From: Linepithema humile
Lineage: Eukaryota; Arthropoda; Insecta; Hymenoptera; Formicidae
Direction: 5' to 3'
DNA: 64,000 nucleotides
Assembly: GCF_040581485.1 (NCBI RefSeq)
Contig: NC_090133.1
Coordinates: 24,764,139 to 24,828,138 of the forward strand
Shown here: positions 13,301 to 28,460 of the stretch, in pieces
How the letters are laid out: the number at the start of each line of letters is the position of its first letter
Numbering within the stretch: position 1 is the stretch's first letter
The notes under the pieces: model-generated
Seen by the model: only the letters and a program-made list of their open reading frames with translations
What the model was told of the DNA's origin: nothing
Databases searched by the model: none
Made by a program: the position numbers and the translations under genes

Positions 13301-15700
13301 CATAGTGTCACCTGGGGACCAAAGTTTGAGAATGGAATATGGATCCTGAGCAACTAAATTTATATGTTGACTATTTCTTCCACGAAGGGATAACGCCAAA
13401 CTTACTCCCACATTGTTTTCTTCCTTCACAATAAATAACATATTTTAATTGAATAGCACAGGTTTGTTTTGTCTCGGCAAAGTTAAAAAGTATGGCATAT
13501 CTTCGTTAAAAATTTATGTCTATTTCAATTGCAGTGACATTTACACTTTCTTCCTCTTTTCATATTCATCCTTCTCTTATTTTCTAGTCAGTGCTACATA
13601 TTAATATTTATGTCTCGAGGAGTAATATATTCACCACGTGTTTCCATATTTGTAACTTTCGATGAATATGAAGATACGCGAACTAATTTTCGCTTTAACT
13701 TTATTTTCAAAGAAGACAAGTAAAGGCAAAAGTGCAGACAGTAAATACACTTAAATATATCATGCACTTTTCTTTGTTTGCAAGATAACACGGTTAACGT
13801 ATAATTGTATTACTTCGTAGCGTATTATATTAAACAGCGCTCACAACAATCTTCATAGCTACACGTAATGTAATTGCGTAGCTCGTTGAAACAGCGTATG
13901 TCACGCGAGGTAAACGGCATATTGCATTGTATGGGTTGCTTGCTCTGTAAAATTAAATTTTCTGCATGGACTGGAATGAACTCCTGGCGGAAACCAAGTA
14001 TTGTCAATAATGCTTACTACAGAGAATTAATGTTGACGTATGTATTTGTCTCGAAATATATTTAACTAGATAATTATCCCTCTTTACAATTTAAACAATA
14101 CAGTTTCGCATAATCGCGAACACATTGTTTTGTGGGATTTATTTGCAAGCATGTGGCAAGCAAGAGAAAGAGAGAGAAAAAAATGAGCAAAAATCTTTTT
14201 AGATAATTGAAGACATTTTCTTTTCCACTGCAATTGAAAAGTTCTTTATTTACAGATATGTTGATACTCAATATTAATAATAACTAGATACTTCACTAAA
14301 TTTTATTCGATAAAGCACAGTATATTTTATTTAAGATTATTTGTCATCGCCGAAAACGGATTTACCGAAAAGCAATCGGTTTGGCGCTTAGCCGTAGGCG
14401 TAACACCGAACAGTGAGAGATGTCGGTTGATGAGAATTTTTATTGAAATTTTATAAGGCACCATTCGAGCCCGTGAATCGAACCCCGCGCGCGCCTTAAT
14501 CCCGGTCGCACCGAAAAATTGTATTTCTACCTGCCATACGCCGCGCTGCTCTCTGCCGGCGCGCTCAACTTCGAGATTCTCATTTCCATACAAGAATACG
14601 AGCCACAATATACATATTTCACGCGAGGAGTTTCCAGCATTGGCACCAGCAAGCCGATACCGCCGACTGAGTGAATGTATTCAAATGGTTCCATTGACTA
14701 GAGACGCAATTCACAGAGACAAAGAAAGCACGGCAATAATAAACACGCTATAAATTTCAACGAACACAATCCATCGGATGATTGACAATATTTTTCTTTA
14801 GTAAGAAAAAAATTTTAACAAATAAAAATAACGCAAGAATTTTAGTGACTTGTCTCATTCAAGCATAGATGTATGTATAATTTGTGGAACAATAGTGAAT
14901 CGTAAATTCATCAACAGACGTCATCAAACTTTTAAGAAATCGACAATGTACCAATCGCAGTTAAATCAGGGTCTATTTTCCAAGTGGAAGTTCCGATTCA
15001 CTTCAATTGAAACTACTGTGAAGAACCATTTCGATCGGAAAGTTCTAACTGCTCTCTAGCAGATCGCAGAAACATTGACATCGTTAGGCAATGACTTCTG
15101 CGTCCACCATAGTTCGAAAATCGTTAACTCGAAGGAATTTTAGGAATGAATCGCGCGAGCTGCTATGAAACCGACGCGCCTCTTCTGTTTCTGACGATGA
15201 CTTTCGCTTCTCTATGACGCGAACATCTCAACAAAAACTTGCACGGAACTTTAGGCGACGTCTTAAATCACTCAAATTGTCTATCAAGGAAAGCGCGTCT
15301 CGAACTTAGTTAGAAGCTACCGACAAAACTTTATAATGTTAGGACGTATCTTGTTTAGACTTTCTGAGATCAATAATTAATATAAAAAAAACTTGCTTAT
15401 TATTTTAGTAATAGCAGTAATTTACAAATTTTTTTATTAATTAAAAAGTAAAGTCTTATCGAGAAAATGTCATTTTATAAAATAAATCGTATTTTTGCTG
15501 CGAAATATCAATATATAATGTCAAAAGAAAGTGTTCACGACACTTAATAAATAATGCAAAATAAAATTACAAATGGACTCCCGGCAAGTTATATTTTTTT
15601 GAAAGATATCTTTACTCTTAAATTATTATGATAATTTGTGTCAAGTAGAATATAATTAGAGCAGTCTGCTCCAATAATGTGCAATTCAATTATCAGGGAG
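13301..15700. other. Gene-free stretch
   Basis: Mostly AT-rich. A short GC-rich patch at about 14455-14575 contains a minus-strand B-box-like GGTTCGATTC (plus strand 14470-14485), but no partner A box or tRNA fold could be built around it. I see no gene. Confidence 0.45.
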
Positions 15701-17420
15701 TAACTTACAAAGCCTGCGGCGGCGTGTATTTCACTCCGCCGTGGCGTAATATACAATTCAAGCAGCTCCCGGCTGGAAAACGTAGAGAGAGCGTGTCCAC
15801 TCTTTCGATTATCTCCGGAAATAATTAGCGCGGTCGATCAGCGTGTCCGTTCGCTGAGTGAGAAACAAGTAAACCTATAAAAATACCATTAACCGGGTGG
15901 CGCAAGTGCAACGGTTCGCACACTGCGACTGCGGAAAATGAGACGCGAGCAAAAAAGGGGCCGCGAAGGAGGATGGAAGGGAACAAGACAGGAGTAGAGA
16001 AAGGAGAGGATAGAAGGTAAGGGGCAAGGTCCGTTAATGAATTTCGAAGCTGGGAAGCGCTCCGTTCCCTATATCCTGGAGACTCTCATTACGTGAGAAG
16101 CTTTAAGAATTCCTGGTACTCGTAATTCACTGCGATTCTGGAAGGCCGGAAGGTTGTTGGAACAGTGGCGTATCCACGATGCCATTAGAATGCTCGTTCG
16201 CCTCCCAATGTCTTGCCGAGCATGGTGATAATCCACTAACTCAACGGGCAAAGCGACGTCGTTCGGATTTGCTCTCGCTCCATCGGGATGGCAAATTCTC
16301 ACGCGTCCAGCGCCTCAATGGACGCTTCCGGGTAATTTCAAAACGATGAACTTCGGGAGTTTAAAGTATCCTTTTCGCACGGCAAACTGCGGTACAAGCG
16401 ATTAAAGCGAAACTTCAGATCGCGATTACGCGACGCCGTTAGCTCGTAAATTAACGTATTAATAAAGCGTTAGCAATTGGGATATAATTTATGTCATTAT
16501 ACATTTTTTTTCTGTAATCTAGAAGCATAATCCATGCTGAAAATGATACTATAATATTATTAACTTTGTTCATACCAACACACAAATTAACTTTACGTCT
16601 AATTATTTTCCAAAAGTTTGCCTCTTTTATATTTAAAATACGACCAGATAATCATTTGTATATGATTTTAAACTTAATTAAATATAAATATAAAACTTTT
16701 TGTTTAAAAAAAAAAGAATAAAAAAATGCTTAAATGTAAACTGTGATAATTCCCTAGTTTTAATTATTACATTGAATTTATAAGAAGAAAGCTTTTACCA
16801 GCATAATACCTCAAACATTTTCATACAACGTAATGCGTAATGCATAATGACGCTTGATGCATTCCGTACACGTTACGCGGTGAATAATCTGACGTAGAAT
16901 AAACGCGGAGCATAGCTGCAATTTTTATTTGCCGCATAAAAAGAACGCACCGGCTTACATGCCATTCATACCATCAAGATGCACTTTGCACGCGGACATA
17001 TGTAATTGCGCGTTACTGTCCCGCGGCTAATACAATAACAATTTCGATATACGCACCGGGGTGTCAGGGAGAGATAAAGCGATCGCTCGCAAACGAGCCG
17101 TGAAATTTCGTTTCACGTTTGGCCTGTCGCGGTCTAAACGCGAAACAGTTTGTACGTGCACGCAGTAGGAAGACAATACGAAACGTGCTGTACACGATGC
17201 GTGAATTCCCGCGCGAACGAACGACAATCGAACATCCGCGAGCGCTTCGCAAAAGTGCCAGGGACTCATAACGAAGCACCGATTGTAAGGTAAATATTAT
17301 TCCGGAAACTCGGCTCAATCTTCCACCACTCCTTCCCCATTTGTGCACGAGCGCGAATGGGGATATTTCTATGGATATGCAATTCAGTTCGCGATTGTTG
17401 ATCATACATGTATGCAGACT
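15701..17420. other. Two CpG-rich blocks around an AT-rich core
   Basis: GC-balanced blocks at about 15700-16460 and 16820-17420 flank AT-rich DNA. Opposite-strand frames overlap at 17027-17405 (80 and 113 codons), which argues against coding. I see no repeat or RNA gene. Confidence 0.4.
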
Positions 17421-20400
17421 GGCGCGTTTCTATATATGTACTCGCGCTGCTTCATAATTTAATGCACATAAATAGACTCCATTGCTCGACTGACGTACCT
17501 TATTGCCGTGCGGGATTAAAATCGCATATCTCGCCAGCGGTATATATATGTTTATGTAAAATGAAGAAATTAAACCGGAATGCAAGAAATTACATTTTAT
17601 ATTAATCTTTATCACGACGCAGAAATATGCGAATAATAATAATAATGCGAATGATTCATTTTTGCAAACTTTTACGATGTAAAAAATAGATAACTTCCAA
17701 CGTAATAAATAAATTAAGTTAATGAAGTATGAATGTTACACACTGCTTAAATAAGTATTATTCTCAATCTAGGTCACTTGGTCAGCTTACAACATAATGA
17801 GCTCCTTGCCACTTTTATGTACGAATGCAGCTATCAACGACGTACATGACTTTTAATAAAAAGAACTTAATATATATAAGATTTCAACCGCAATATCCGG
17901 CAACAACTTCAAACATTTCCACCTCAGCGGAAAATAAATAAAATAGTTTAAGTATCTAGGTATTAAACACACTTCTTTTCAAGGGATCTTGCTGCCTCGC
18001 AATAAGAAAGACCATACGATATTCTCTATGTTCTCGGGTTTGCTTTATCTTTGCGATCTTCTTCTTTTCGCTGTCATTTATATGTGAATGCATTAAAGTC
18101 GACACAGTTACAACTCCGTTGCGACTCCAATTTTAGTCATAAAAGAAGTCCTTCCTGAAGCATATAATAAACATTGTCCTTATCTTTTCTCCATTTCCTC
18201 CTCGTTTTTACTTTTCTTTTCTTTTCTTTTTTTTTTGTCTTCTTTATCTGTGTCTCTTTCCTGTTCCGTCCTTTTATAAGTAATGTCCTAACGTTGCATT
18301 TTTCCGGAGAGGGAGGTAACGGAATGTGAAAATAAGCTAAATATTTAGCAAACAAATACATTCGCGCGTGATTCTGTAGTTTATGAATGTCGGCTGACAT
18401 CATTCCTCTCGAGAGAATTCTCTCGCCTCCCCCTTTTCTGCCCCGGGCTACCGTGAGAATGGTCGAATGAGCGCCCTCCCGATTCGTTACTAGGACGACG
18501 GTAATTGATGTCCCGAGAAAAGGGAATTCTTGAGCATCGCCACGCTTTTTTGGTTTATGAAGAGCCACTTGGAATAAATGAGATGCCCTGCTAGTTTAAT
18601 CACACGACACGCAAACCCCATATGTTGTTGTATCTTGTTTATTAAGATTGCCTATGCTTTACATTTTAACATACGCGCAACTACACCTATTATTGTATTA
18701 TTAATATAATTTTACGTCAAACAGCTGCGATATACTCCTTCATTTGTTTTCCGCCATCTACTGTAGCAATAGTTTAAAAATAACTGCAGACGATTATTTT
18801 TATTTTAATTACCCAGTATCAAGTGAAACACACTGATTTCATAAAATTACTAGTTTCTTGTCAAAAAATATTTTAAGTGGAAATATTATATTTCTCTAAA
18901 TAGAACATATCATATGTTAATACCCTATAAAACACCGAAATCCTCTTTAGGTTTCCGCTCTTTCCGCAGAGGATTATGCTTACTATTCGGCTATACGCTC
19001 CGAGAAGTGCTCTGAAATTTTGCGTGAGTTTTATAAGACGAGATATTTCCAGAGGTTATAAAAATACGAGATCTTTAAGATGTACGATAAAACCAGAAAA
19101 TGATCGAAAAAAATTCAATTGTGATATGAAGCGCAATATAATATATTGGAAAGTTTCGATTTACGAACTACATAAAAACAAAGTTATTAGTCTTATCTTT
19201 CAACACTCTTCTCTTGAAGAGACCTTTTACGTGAATTGCAGTATTATTTTCAGGGATAAACTTTACTTGTGCATTTGTATAAGAAATATAAAAAAAGCTT
19301 GCCCCCATAAAATTTAAATTTTTACTTTTTTTAAATAGTTTTAGTAGCATAAATATTGGAAAGAACGGCAATATATAAATCTGAAAACTTTTATATTTAG
19401 CAACTTGATATTAGTTTTATCCGGTTCTTTTAATTTAATCTATTAAAACTCTCTCAGCGAATTAAACTTTTTTACACAATTTTGCTTTCTAAATTTGTAT
19501 GTTCGGAAAGACAAACATATTCTTAAACTGATATATATGATTCTCGGCAAAACGAACGCGATCGTTTGGCATATGAACAATGTTACGTTATTATCAATTT
19601 CTCCGATAACGAAGAAATGTATTTGATTTAACGTGTAATCAATGGAAGCAACGTACTTTTCGAGATCTTGCCGAATAAACATATTCCGTTCAATCATGAT
19701 ATTATTCTATCCAGTAATCAGTTGCTATTCTATCTTGAAGCCCGCACACACTGGTCGTTGTACTTGTGATCAGTTAGAAACGTTTGCGATAGCGAATTCA
19801 GTATTTAGCATATCCTCAGCCGATGAATATTCCGGCACGTTACTCCTGTAATGGAGTATACACGCGACGAGGCTTCATCCTCTCTTATTATAGTTACCGT
19901 GCCGCTTCTACTCCGTCGTCCGCGGAATTTACTAATACCAGTCCTAGACACTACTAGATATTCCGTACGTTTCAATTCGTGTAATTATCGCTTTTGAACG
20001 CGCGTCGCGCAAGCCTTGATGAAGTTCCTACTTACCCGCGAATTATTCGAAAGCTTTTGTGTCTCATAGACGGTAATGCCGCTACCTTCGCATACTCCAA
20101 TTCATATCGACGATTTCATACGCAAGGCATTACGCGTTAACGAGCAATGAAATTACGCATTACTCGGCTCCCTATATTTGAAGCTGTAAGTACGCGTACA
20201 TTTCAATGTAAGACGGCGTCTTAATTTTGATAGAATTACTTGTGGCCTTTCATACATGTCGATTATAACGAAACAATGTTTATATTTCTAAAGCATAGCA
20301 TTCCACAAATTATGAAAGAAAAAATTTTCGAAGAAAAATTTTTAAGAGACTTTAATCCGTGACTGATTATAAATCTCTCTTAAACTCAGACAGGATAGCA

Positions 20401-20540
20401 ATAAATTTCCGTACGTATTTTTCGCGAAACTTTTTTACTAATTTGTAGCTAGTTTCTTCTTTAGTATAGTTTGTATTTACGCTGCATCTCTTCAGTCCTT
20501 TAATAATATTAGTATCAACTTTGTTAGAATTCTAACGATG
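17421..20540. other. Gene-free stretch
   Basis: AT-rich, with a purine/pyrimidine-skewed tract at 18180-18260. On the minus strand that tract becomes a Lys/Arg-rich 143-codon frame (18137-18568). Its composition comes from the TTTTC/CTTTT simple repeat, so it is not called as a gene. Confidence 0.5.
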
Positions 20541-21340
20541 TGAAAAATACAGATTGCAAAAGGAAAGCAAGTGATCGAAGAGCAGCGCGGAATGGACAAA
20601 GCACGGTACACAGTCGATGTAGATGTAACCAATGGATTCAACGGTGACCTAGCCGTCGATCACAGATTCGACACGAAGAGCTTCTCGCTGTGACACAAGC
20701 GAAAACCTCTCGGACCGCTCTATCCGAAAGAGCGGTCTCTAATTCGGAAGCAACAAATTGCCTCGTCTAACATAACAAACAGGTTGCGGAGCCGGCGTGT
20801 CGGCTGTATAATGGTCTCGGGTGTTGCTGTCGCAGCAGGACAAAAAATTATCACTTCAAGTGGCAATTCCGCGACTCTGCACACTGCATCATGCAGTGTA
20901 TGTAGAAATATAGAGAACCGCGTGTATATATAGAAGCGTGTATACAGACGCGGCGAACGGATGTGCTCACGTTCGGCGGCGACATGTGTATTGTATCTCG
21001 TGGACCCGACCCGATGCGCGTTGCATGTCAGCGATGGCTATTTGTCGTTGGAGGGGACTTGGAACGGGCGATTCGCTTAACATCGAGTCAACAGCAGATA
21101 AAACCAGGATCGATTGTCGTTTAAATGGCTGATCGGACTCCAATCTCGCGTAACCTCGCATTAGCTTTTTGCCTCTAACGAAGGGGCGACCGTTCTCTAT
21201 CTGTCGGGAAGGACGCGTTGAGTTCTCGGTCGCGGACTCATTTATTTTTTTCTGTTTTCTGTCCCTCTTTGAAGACTATGCTACAAAGAAGAACGAGAGA
21301 GCGGAATCGTTGAGAATAATCACCGAGTTTTGTGCGGAAG
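20541..21340. other. CpG-rich block with a perfect 8-bp hairpin
   Basis: GC-balanced block. At 20713-20737 GACCGCTC and GAGCGGTC pair perfectly around a 9-base loop. A stem this size can arise by chance in GC-rich DNA, and no T-run follows to suggest an RNA polymerase III terminator. No gene is recognised. Confidence 0.35.
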
Positions 21341-24300
21341 GAAAAATGCGTTAGCAACGACGATGATGATGACAATGAGGAAAGGAATGCCGGCGAGAGG
21401 TACGATCATTACGAACAGTGCTATAAATATTCAAATCAAGAAGCATCATCCACAAATCGAGAGGCAACAGAATGTTCTTGTACCTTTCGAAAGGTAAAAG
21501 CTCGTTCTTTCCGACTGAATTTATGAATAATGAAGAACAGCAGTTTCGATAAATGCCTACTTTCTTCAGCGAGAATAATTTTTAATACTCAGCAAAAGAA
21601 CAAAACTTTAAGGATTGTTTCCGGGACAAACTTACTTTACAACACTGAATTCTTGATTTCAGAATCACGAGAAATAAGAGCACTACTGAAGTATGGAACC
21701 TGATCGCCGAGCATCCGCCACTGATTGCAAATAGGATAAATGCGGCAACATTTGCTCGTTGTGAAACTTTGTGCGATCATTCATAATCATGCTATTGTTT
21801 TTCATGAAACATATCCAAAGTTTTACAATTTTTTAATTTTTTAATGTTCTTCTGGATACATTAAAGTTTACTTTATTAAACGATCTTAATTGAAACGAAA
21901 TGCATAAAAATAAATTTTATGATTATTTTTCATAATATGTAATATTTTCGAGTAAAATATAATAACAGCATAAACATAATGTTGCGATTATATATAATTT
22001 GAATTGAGAGAATTACATGTGTGTGAAATGCATCTTAGAATGTCATGCATCTAATTTGTCAAATAAATATGATAAATGTGTCCTGTCTCGTGAAACGTCT
22101 ATGTTCGACTAACGTGTATCATACATAATGAATATGTCATATACGAATAAAAGCGATATTCAGCAGAAAACATTTTTCATATGTACATATTTATCTTGTT
22201 TGATTGACAAAATATAATTCATATTATTGTGTCAGTTGTTGAGAACAATTCAGGATCTTTGAACCAGATTCGTAAAAGTTCTATTTCCGCCATTGTCCAA
22301 AGATGCTATAGAAATAATAAAAGAATTGTTATGTCATAAAAACGAGACTGAGTCTCGAGATATCACAAAAGTACGTAGAAGCGCCCTTTCCTGATAAAAC
22401 CCGACTGGATGACACGATAAAAGGAATAAAAGGGACTATCAGCTTTACTCTTATCCTTTCTTCAGCGGTACGCGACGCAGTGGTCTGTCTTTATTACGGA
22501 AAAAAGCACATCTATAATGACTTGTGAATACGAAGTACTTTATACGGACTGCCACGAAAAAACTGAGCTTTTTTATATCGCAGTGTAGGATCCACGATAG
22601 GAAGCCGCATACACGAAACAAAACAATACGTAGTACGGCAGAACAAACTCCGCTTCAACCACTTGCGATTGCAGACAGCGAAGATGGCACGGAAGTGACA
22701 CTCTCGTCTTTGTTTTATTTCTCGCGCGGTTACGTAGCTACTTCCGCGTGCGCGAGGGGCTGTCTACTCTCTGCCAGGGGTTGTATACGCGTACCACATT
22801 CATGCCGAGAATAGGATATGCTACAGCTTCTTTGAAAAAGAACGTTCGAAATAACATCTTGGCACGAGGTAAATGCTCGAAAATCGACTCACGATTGAGA
22901 ACTACGCGATCTCTTATCGCTTACATAACAAGCTCGTATTTTATAGCTAATCGCAATTTCCTGACAAGTAAGATGCGACAACAAGCAAATAACAGTAATT
23001 TATATTACAGCATTAAAAAGCAATATAAAAATAGCAAAAATTATAGCTGTTTTAATTCTTATCATCAAATAAGAAAACTCTTTACAAAGCTCCAAATTAA
23101 ATAATGTATTTTTGAAACTAAACAACTAGTAATTCCGTGAAATATGTTCTATTTTGTTCAAAATGTGGAAAAATTTTTAATTGCTTTAATTAAAAAATTT
23201 AGTGTATCAATATTTTCGCTAAAAAATAGTAGACTTTAAATTGGTTCCAACATGCCGTTGGAAATTTTTATTATATCGTTTTAAGCAAAGGTTACATATG
23301 TCAAACATAATAAAAAAAAGTTCAGATCGACGAGATTGACGAATTTCGATTTCAGCATGTTGATTTCGCAATATTGCCGGGGAATGAAACCGGGTATGTG
23401 CGGCGTTACCGCGGTATAGCGATAACGTCCAGATCGAGCAGATGGACGCATCGATGAGGGGGGAGGAAACCAAGTTTCGCGGGAAAAGTGGCTTTTTCTG
23501 CGATATGAGTAATATTTTAGCGTTTCTTTCCCCTTTATCTACTCTGCAAACTTTCTGTTATACTGCAAAGACTTTAATGCTCTCAGCGCGAGGAATATCA
23601 CTTGGCGACTCATGAGAATGAGCGTATGCTTGAAATCTGAACTGTGTAACCGAATGAAAACGCAAGGCGAATCGAATAAAATATCAAGTACGCTCTCGCA
23701 TTTTTCTTGCTGTACTTTCTTATTTTTGCATGTTATAAACGAGTTATGATCCGTTAACATGTTGTATAAATGTATAATAGAATATTACGCGTGACAACAC
23801 ATGATAGAATATTTTCATTAGCGGGTCTTTTCTTTGTAGAGAAGAAAAACGATACTATAATAATAGCTAAAAGCATTATATAATCTCGCCAACAGCGTTT
23901 CGTGTTGCAAAAGTCCATCGAAAAATGAGATGACAATGTGTTATTTGCGATAATAGACAACAAAAAAAATCTCATTCTAAAAAGCACAAAAAGACACGGT
24001 AATTACTGTGTGCCCTTTTCTACAAAAGTATAGTGCCAGGCAACCTGTTATCTAACGTGTTACGTGTTGGTTAAACGTTCGTTCGATTCAAAGTATTCTA
24101 TGTTATTAAGGATCGCATTGGACTGACGTCTATCGATCATCGTTCTTAGCCAGAAATGAAGAAAGGCAAGAAATAAAAACGTAAACGGCGGTCGTAAGTG
24201 GTCGATGTATCTCAACCAAAGATTTATTAGAAAACGAAAATGATCAATCAGTTACGTAAAAAAGAACGACTTTTGATATTACCTTGCGTATTATGCTTTT

Positions 24301-26160
24301 GATGAATTATTGCAGCAGTATTTTGTTATTATTGATTATTCCGTTATTATATTTATTTAACGTAATAAATAAAAAACTTGAACTTTTTAATCTTGGGAGT
24401 TTTTTAACATTTTAAATCCGTTAAAAAAAAGAAAAGAAATCATAATAATTAACAAGCTAAACTAACACATTGCAGTACGAAACGGTGTTGTGCGAGGCCG
24501 CTTTTATAAGCAACGAACTACATTTATCCTCGTTACAACTTCCGTTATTACAAAATATCCTATTTCCATTTATATTCACACGGAGGAAAGCTCACTTAGA
24601 CGTCACATTGAACGAAAATGAAAGAACCTCTGAAACATACATGCGCGAAGTTATTTATTCTTTTACTTCTAAAGAGGAGAAACAAGAAATATTTCCTGGA
24701 TGCTAATTTGTTCGGAAGAATCCCTGTCCGATATTCCGCCGTATCTACATATACAATTCTAGTTCATAACGAGTTGCACGATGAAGCGAAAAAAAAAATG
24801 TTGGCGATTCCGGGGTAAGCTTTTAAATTATCTTCAAGGAAATGGAATATATTATACGGAGAGAATCGATACAAAACATGATTATCCGCGTGCGGAGTTT
24901 CCTTTCTCACAATTCATGTTGGACGAAAATCTAATTTCTTCAATTTGTGGTGCGCGATTTACGTGGAATATATGCGCAAGATCGAAGTCTGACCATTTAT
25001 TTGCAACTTCCACTTCCCACAGGTTTATAACGAGTCGCCACACTAATCCTACATCTGGTTCGAGCCGCCCCATGCTGTTTGGAAGTTCGTTAAATATTTC
25101 GGCGGCTGTCGAAAAAACACCGCTTTGAGAAAGTTGAAGTAAACGACGTGGAGCGAGGTCGCTTACAGGCAAAACGGATGGAAAAAGTTTCGAGCTGGGC
25201 ATCTGATTAACGGGAAATATGTCGCGGTTGGAAGTCGTCGTTAGGAACGGAAACCAATTAAACACGGAAGGTGAACCTTAGCTAATTTGTCACTTCGCGG
25301 GAAATTTCCGTGCATCGAACACTTTGAATTATCATAGTCCGCACAACGAGATTATCTCGGTCAATCACATCCGACCAATTAATTAAATAGCGCTTTGTGC
25401 CAATATTATTGATCTCTTAGCATATTTTATTACACTGAAGTACCTATCTGGCGTACAAAACCTACTATTAGCAGAATTTTGCGTTTTCATTCAATTTTAA
25501 TGGCACGGACGTATCTTTGGAAATGGGAGATGGGATTATCGATTTTGCAAAAATAGCTTCTATTAATTAACGACTTTATCACGGACGAAGTACGCACTTA
25601 TAAATTACCGATTTAATCGTGTCAGATATCTTTGATATAGCAAGAACGTTCTGATATATCGAGAATTTATGACTTCCACTATTCCATTTATATATACTAC
25701 ACCCTTGAAAATACAGATATGACATTAAGTTCGGAAACTTAACAACGTGTAGTTCTATATTTATAAAGTTCAAGTCAAATTAAAGTTTTAAGTTAATAAA
25801 TCAAATGCCTCAAATTAATTTAATTTTTACATTTTGTTTTATGAATAAAAAACGATATAATTAATTATTCGTAAAATTAAATATTTAAATTATACGAAAG
25901 AAAAAGAACTATTTTTTAACTTAAAAATATACTTGAATATAAATTATTATATTATCATAAATTAAAAATTATTTTAGTATAAGACGAATGGAATCAATAT
26001 ATACCATATCATGACACTAAAAAAAAAAGATTTTTACACTTGTGTTCAATCATAAAATAATTTTTGTTTTACTAAAAATATAATTTACAATTTATATACT
26101 ACATACGCTAATGTTAATAAATATGCAAGTATATTTCGTACACATGACACTCGAGACGAT
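21341..26160. other. Gene-free stretch
   Basis: AT-rich with small GC-balanced islands (22600-22930, 23390-23500, 24880-25350). A 127-codon minus-strand frame at 24882-25265 starts at GTG rather than ATG, has no flanking splice logic I can defend and matches no family I know. Opposite-strand overlap (24781-25128) further weakens it. Confidence 0.45.
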
Positions 26161-28460
26161 AATGGCAAGGGATCTTTGAATAATTAAACTTCGTGTCTCG
26201 GCAAACTCCGTTTCGCGCTTTGACTGCATGCGAACATCACGGCTCTGCCTTTATAGAGTCAAAGTTAGCCAACGAATGCTCAAAGTCGGTTGTCGTCAAA
26301 GAGTGTCGTCTATACAACGCCGGTAAGAACAGAAAAGTCTCCGGGGGTAAAAGGTTCGCATTTACATATTCATGCAATAACGACACGCATCGCTGCGCGG
26401 ACATTTATACGCGTTTATGATGCGGCATTGCTCCGACAAAAGTCCAGAAGTAAAGTTCTGAAAAATCCCGTGATTCGCGCGTGCCATTTTGTAATTAAAG
26501 GCGCGTGTTATCCTGCGGCAGACGGAAAAGTTGCCAAGAAGAATATTACTTTACCATTGAAATATCTGTTAAGCATACGCTGTCGGACACAGACCGCTCT
26601 TTTTCATTCTCTCTCGCTGGGGCTTTATTTGATTCCTCCCAGCACCGCCGGGCTTAACGGCGCCATTGAATTTCTGTCTTCTATAAAGAAATCGCACGAA
26701 TGGCTACCTGCAGAAAAATATTGCGGCACGACGTTACGGTGTATTGCATTAGAACGACTATAACGGATCCGCGCGTAGTACAGCAGGTCGGGTAGAAATA
26801 TTGCTTAACCAAACGCAATTACGATAACCTCTTAAAATTTTTCTGCTTTTTTCTTCTATCGCGCTTCTATTCAACGGCCTGAAGAAACCTCGGGGAAATT
26901 AGGAGCCACTCGACTGGCGGAGATCGAGTTGCGAGAACGGCGGTTTTGTTGACATTGCCGGATCCGCAAAAATGTACACAGGTGCGCGCAATCGGCGTAA
27001 CGAAGAAGAAGTCGGTCGACAAGTAGATTGCATGTACATTTTGCGAAACCGGCAATAAAACAGCCGTATGCATCTCTTTATTCCCATAGCGGCGATTATT
27101 ATTTGCATCGGACTTAAATACAAACCCCTGGCCAGCGCGAAAATAGCATTGTTTGTAACGCGACACGTAAATCGGTTCTCATTTAGAATTTCCATTATGT
27201 CACATTATTCCACCGAATAAATAGCTACGGCCATAGCGCGCGAGAAGCACTTCAATACACGATATTCCGCGCTAATATATTGCGTGGCGTAATTACGTAG
27301 ATTGTCAATTACGTCGGGTGTATTTAGCGCAGTTTATCATTAGACTTTTGTCGAAATGATGTTTAATTAGTTCATGGCGCGATGCTTTTGGTCAATCATA
27401 TGGTATTATTGATGCTGATTGTTTGTACCAGTTAGTAATTCGCAAATCACGCGTGTGGCGCGTTGCAAAAGAGATGTGAACTATCATTATTTAATTTATC
27501 TCTTTATATGTTTACTTTACATATTAATAAGTAACAAGATTTGTAAATAAGGCAATACTAAATAATAACTGTATATAGAATAACGTTATAAGCTACAATG
27601 AATTATTTTATTATACATATAAGAAATCCAAATTTAATTTACAGCCATATTTTAAGTGTTAAAAAATCATTTGAAAACTATTGTAGAAATGTGAGCTTTA
27701 ATTTTATAGAATATTTTCGCGTAACTCTGACGATCAAAATTCACATTTACTTGATTATAACCCGAGTAACGAATGTACGATAACATTAAAGTCAACACTG
27801 AAAAAGTGTGCAGTGAAACAGAAGAAGATCAAGTATTTACCCGCAAACCAACGTTTCATTGGAAGTTCTAAACTATGGCTACGTTGAACATTCCCGATCT
27901 TTGTTGCGCAGATACCGTTTTACGAGAGCAATCGATTTGCAATGGACTTGCCATTAGGAACGCGGAATATTTTCACCGGTACAAGAGGAGCTATGTTAAA
28001 AGATTTATTTTCAAAAAAGGACTGCGAGTATCCGCGAAAAATAGCGTCACCTGAGCCATGTGAGAAAATCGATAGCGCTATGTTAACAGAACAACGTTGC
28101 AAATTGTTGACGAAGGACTTCGCACTGTTTCGAAGTACAGAAAACGCTGACAAAGCGAGGGACAAAACGGATCACGTCGGTTCACTTTTGAAACTCGAGC
28201 CTGGCTCCCACTCAAGTGACCCTCGCGTCAAGAGAAGCCCGCAGGCGTCAAATGTCGTCTCCCCAAAACGGCATTTGCGCCTTTAAACGATGTAAACCCG
28301 TGCACTAGCTAGACGACGACCGGCGCTGTTAATTTTAAACGTGTTCATATATTCCGAATGGCACTTCGCTATTCTTCGCTTCACATCCCGTAATTAGTGG
28401 AGACTATTTACGAGTGCCGGCGTTTAAAAATGAACACAGCGACAAGAACACTTTGTGTAG
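26161..28460. other. CpG-rich blocks without a recognisable gene
   Basis: GC-balanced DNA at 26161-27320 and 27900-28440. It holds a 157-codon plus frame (26290-26763), 98- and 99-codon minus frames and a 114-codon plus frame (27942-28286). None has a protein-like motif, and neighbouring frames overlap on opposite strands. These could be conserved non-coding blocks. Confidence 0.4.

Noticed and set aside
14455..14520. tRNA-like B box on the minus strand
   Set aside because: No A box, D arm or acceptor stem can be paired with it.
18137..18568. 143-codon Lys/Arg-rich minus frame
   Set aside because: Composition comes from a pyrimidine-rich simple repeat on the plus strand.
24882..25265. 127-codon minus frame that reads somewhat like protein
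   Set aside because: It begins at GTG, has no ATG, shows no defended splice sites and overlaps an open plus frame. No family recognised.
26290..26763. 157-codon plus frame
   Set aside because: GC-balanced block with low stop density; no motif and no splice structure.
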